DNA of 64,000 bases from Vibrio ulleungensis. Its GTDB lineage: Bacteria; Pseudomonadota; Gammaproteobacteria; Enterobacterales; Vibrionaceae. The notes beneath the pieces were generated by a model that was not told the origin of the DNA, made no database searches, and saw only the letters and a list, made by a program, of their open reading frames with translations. The position numbers and the translations under genes were made by a program. Below, piece after piece: positions 63,938 through 64,000 of the stretch (positions are counted from its first letter, which is position 1; each line of letters begins with the position of its first letter). The DNA is taken from NCBI RefSeq assembly GCF_016900875.1, contig NZ_JAFEUM010000002.1, positions 372,001-436,000 of the forward strand, written 5' to 3'.

Positions 63938-64000
63938 ATGAACTTATATCGAGTCACTAACAGTAAGTTTGCCAACAACTTCAGTGGACGTGGGGCCAGT
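63938..64000 (+). CDS. RES-domain toxin, N-terminus only (cut by window end)
   Basis: 21 residues are visible (MNLYRVTNSKFANNFSGRGAS), the characteristic start of RES-domain toxins (LYRITxxxYAxdlSGxGA). Known RES toxins degrade NAD+. The position directly after the Xre/MbcA-type antitoxin makes the call secure in spite of the truncation. Confidence 0.85.
   Translation, partial: MNLYRVTNSKFANNFSGRGAS

Noticed and set aside
1..64000. tRNA, rRNA or CRISPR arrays
   Set aside because: No cloverleaf-like sequence ending in a TTCGA-type loop with acceptor pairing, no rRNA core sequence and no regularly spaced repeat-spacer series was recognised by eye.

Overview
The window looks like a stretch of chromosome from a marine gammaproteobacterium, most likely Vibrionaceae. 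This is an inference from the maltoporin/MalM pair, the GGGGTCAGAGTC-type palindromic repeats, the urease/urea-ABC arrangement and the abundance of MCPs and carbohydrate and TRAP transporters. No rRNA, tRNA, CRISPR array, integrase or insertion-sequence transposase was recognised. The content is almost entirely catabolic, transport and sensory, with little core housekeeping, as is typical of a secondary chromosome or a flexible part of the main one.

Layout. 1-3.8 kb: the 3' end of one LamB-type porin, a complete second one, and a MalM-like lipoprotein. 4.1-7.0 kb: homocysteine S-methyltransferase and a convergent MCP. 7.3-18.5 kb (minus strand): a urea module, urtABCDE (uptake) followed by ureDABCE, a 70-aa small membrane protein, and ureFG. 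Divergent from it (18.8-23.1 kb) is a hybrid histidine kinase whose sensor is a whole NCS1-type permease plus a Cys-rich cluster, overlapping a LuxR-type response regulator. Together these form a candidate urea/nitrogen sensing-uptake-hydrolysis locus. 23.1-26.0 kb: a sparse, AT-rich section with a tandem-GNAT protein and a patatin-like esterase. 26.2-31.6 kb: a CUT1 glucose/mannose-type ABC operon with a divergent LacI regulator.

31.6-47.4 kb is the most interesting part. A plus-strand operon encodes a leaderless solute-binding-protein homologue, two class III CoA-transferases and a crotonase. A FadR/GntR regulator follows. A minus-strand set encodes a cupin, a ribose-type ABC transporter with two different permeases, and an aldehyde dehydrogenase. 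Four copies of one palindrome (ATTGGTAGCACCAAT or ATTGGTACTACCAAT) lie in two pairs, one pair at each end of this block, so the block looks like a single regulon for an unidentified substrate that is oxidised and then processed as a CoA thioester. A TRAP transporter operon follows the right-hand operator pair.

47.4-64 kb: three tandem ~65-bp REP-like elements; an MCP with a NIT-type sensor; a LacI regulator divergent from a TIM-barrel isomerase, Gfo/Idh/MocA dehydrogenase and sugar ABC operon, with two identical GTAATCGATTAC operators; a small gene remnant; a DUF4382 lipoprotein; a secreted GH16 beta-glucanase that appears naturally circularly permuted; a secreted ParB-like protein divergent from phnDCE behind a Pho-box promoter; and at the right edge a RES/Xre toxin-antitoxin pair (toxin truncated by the window end).
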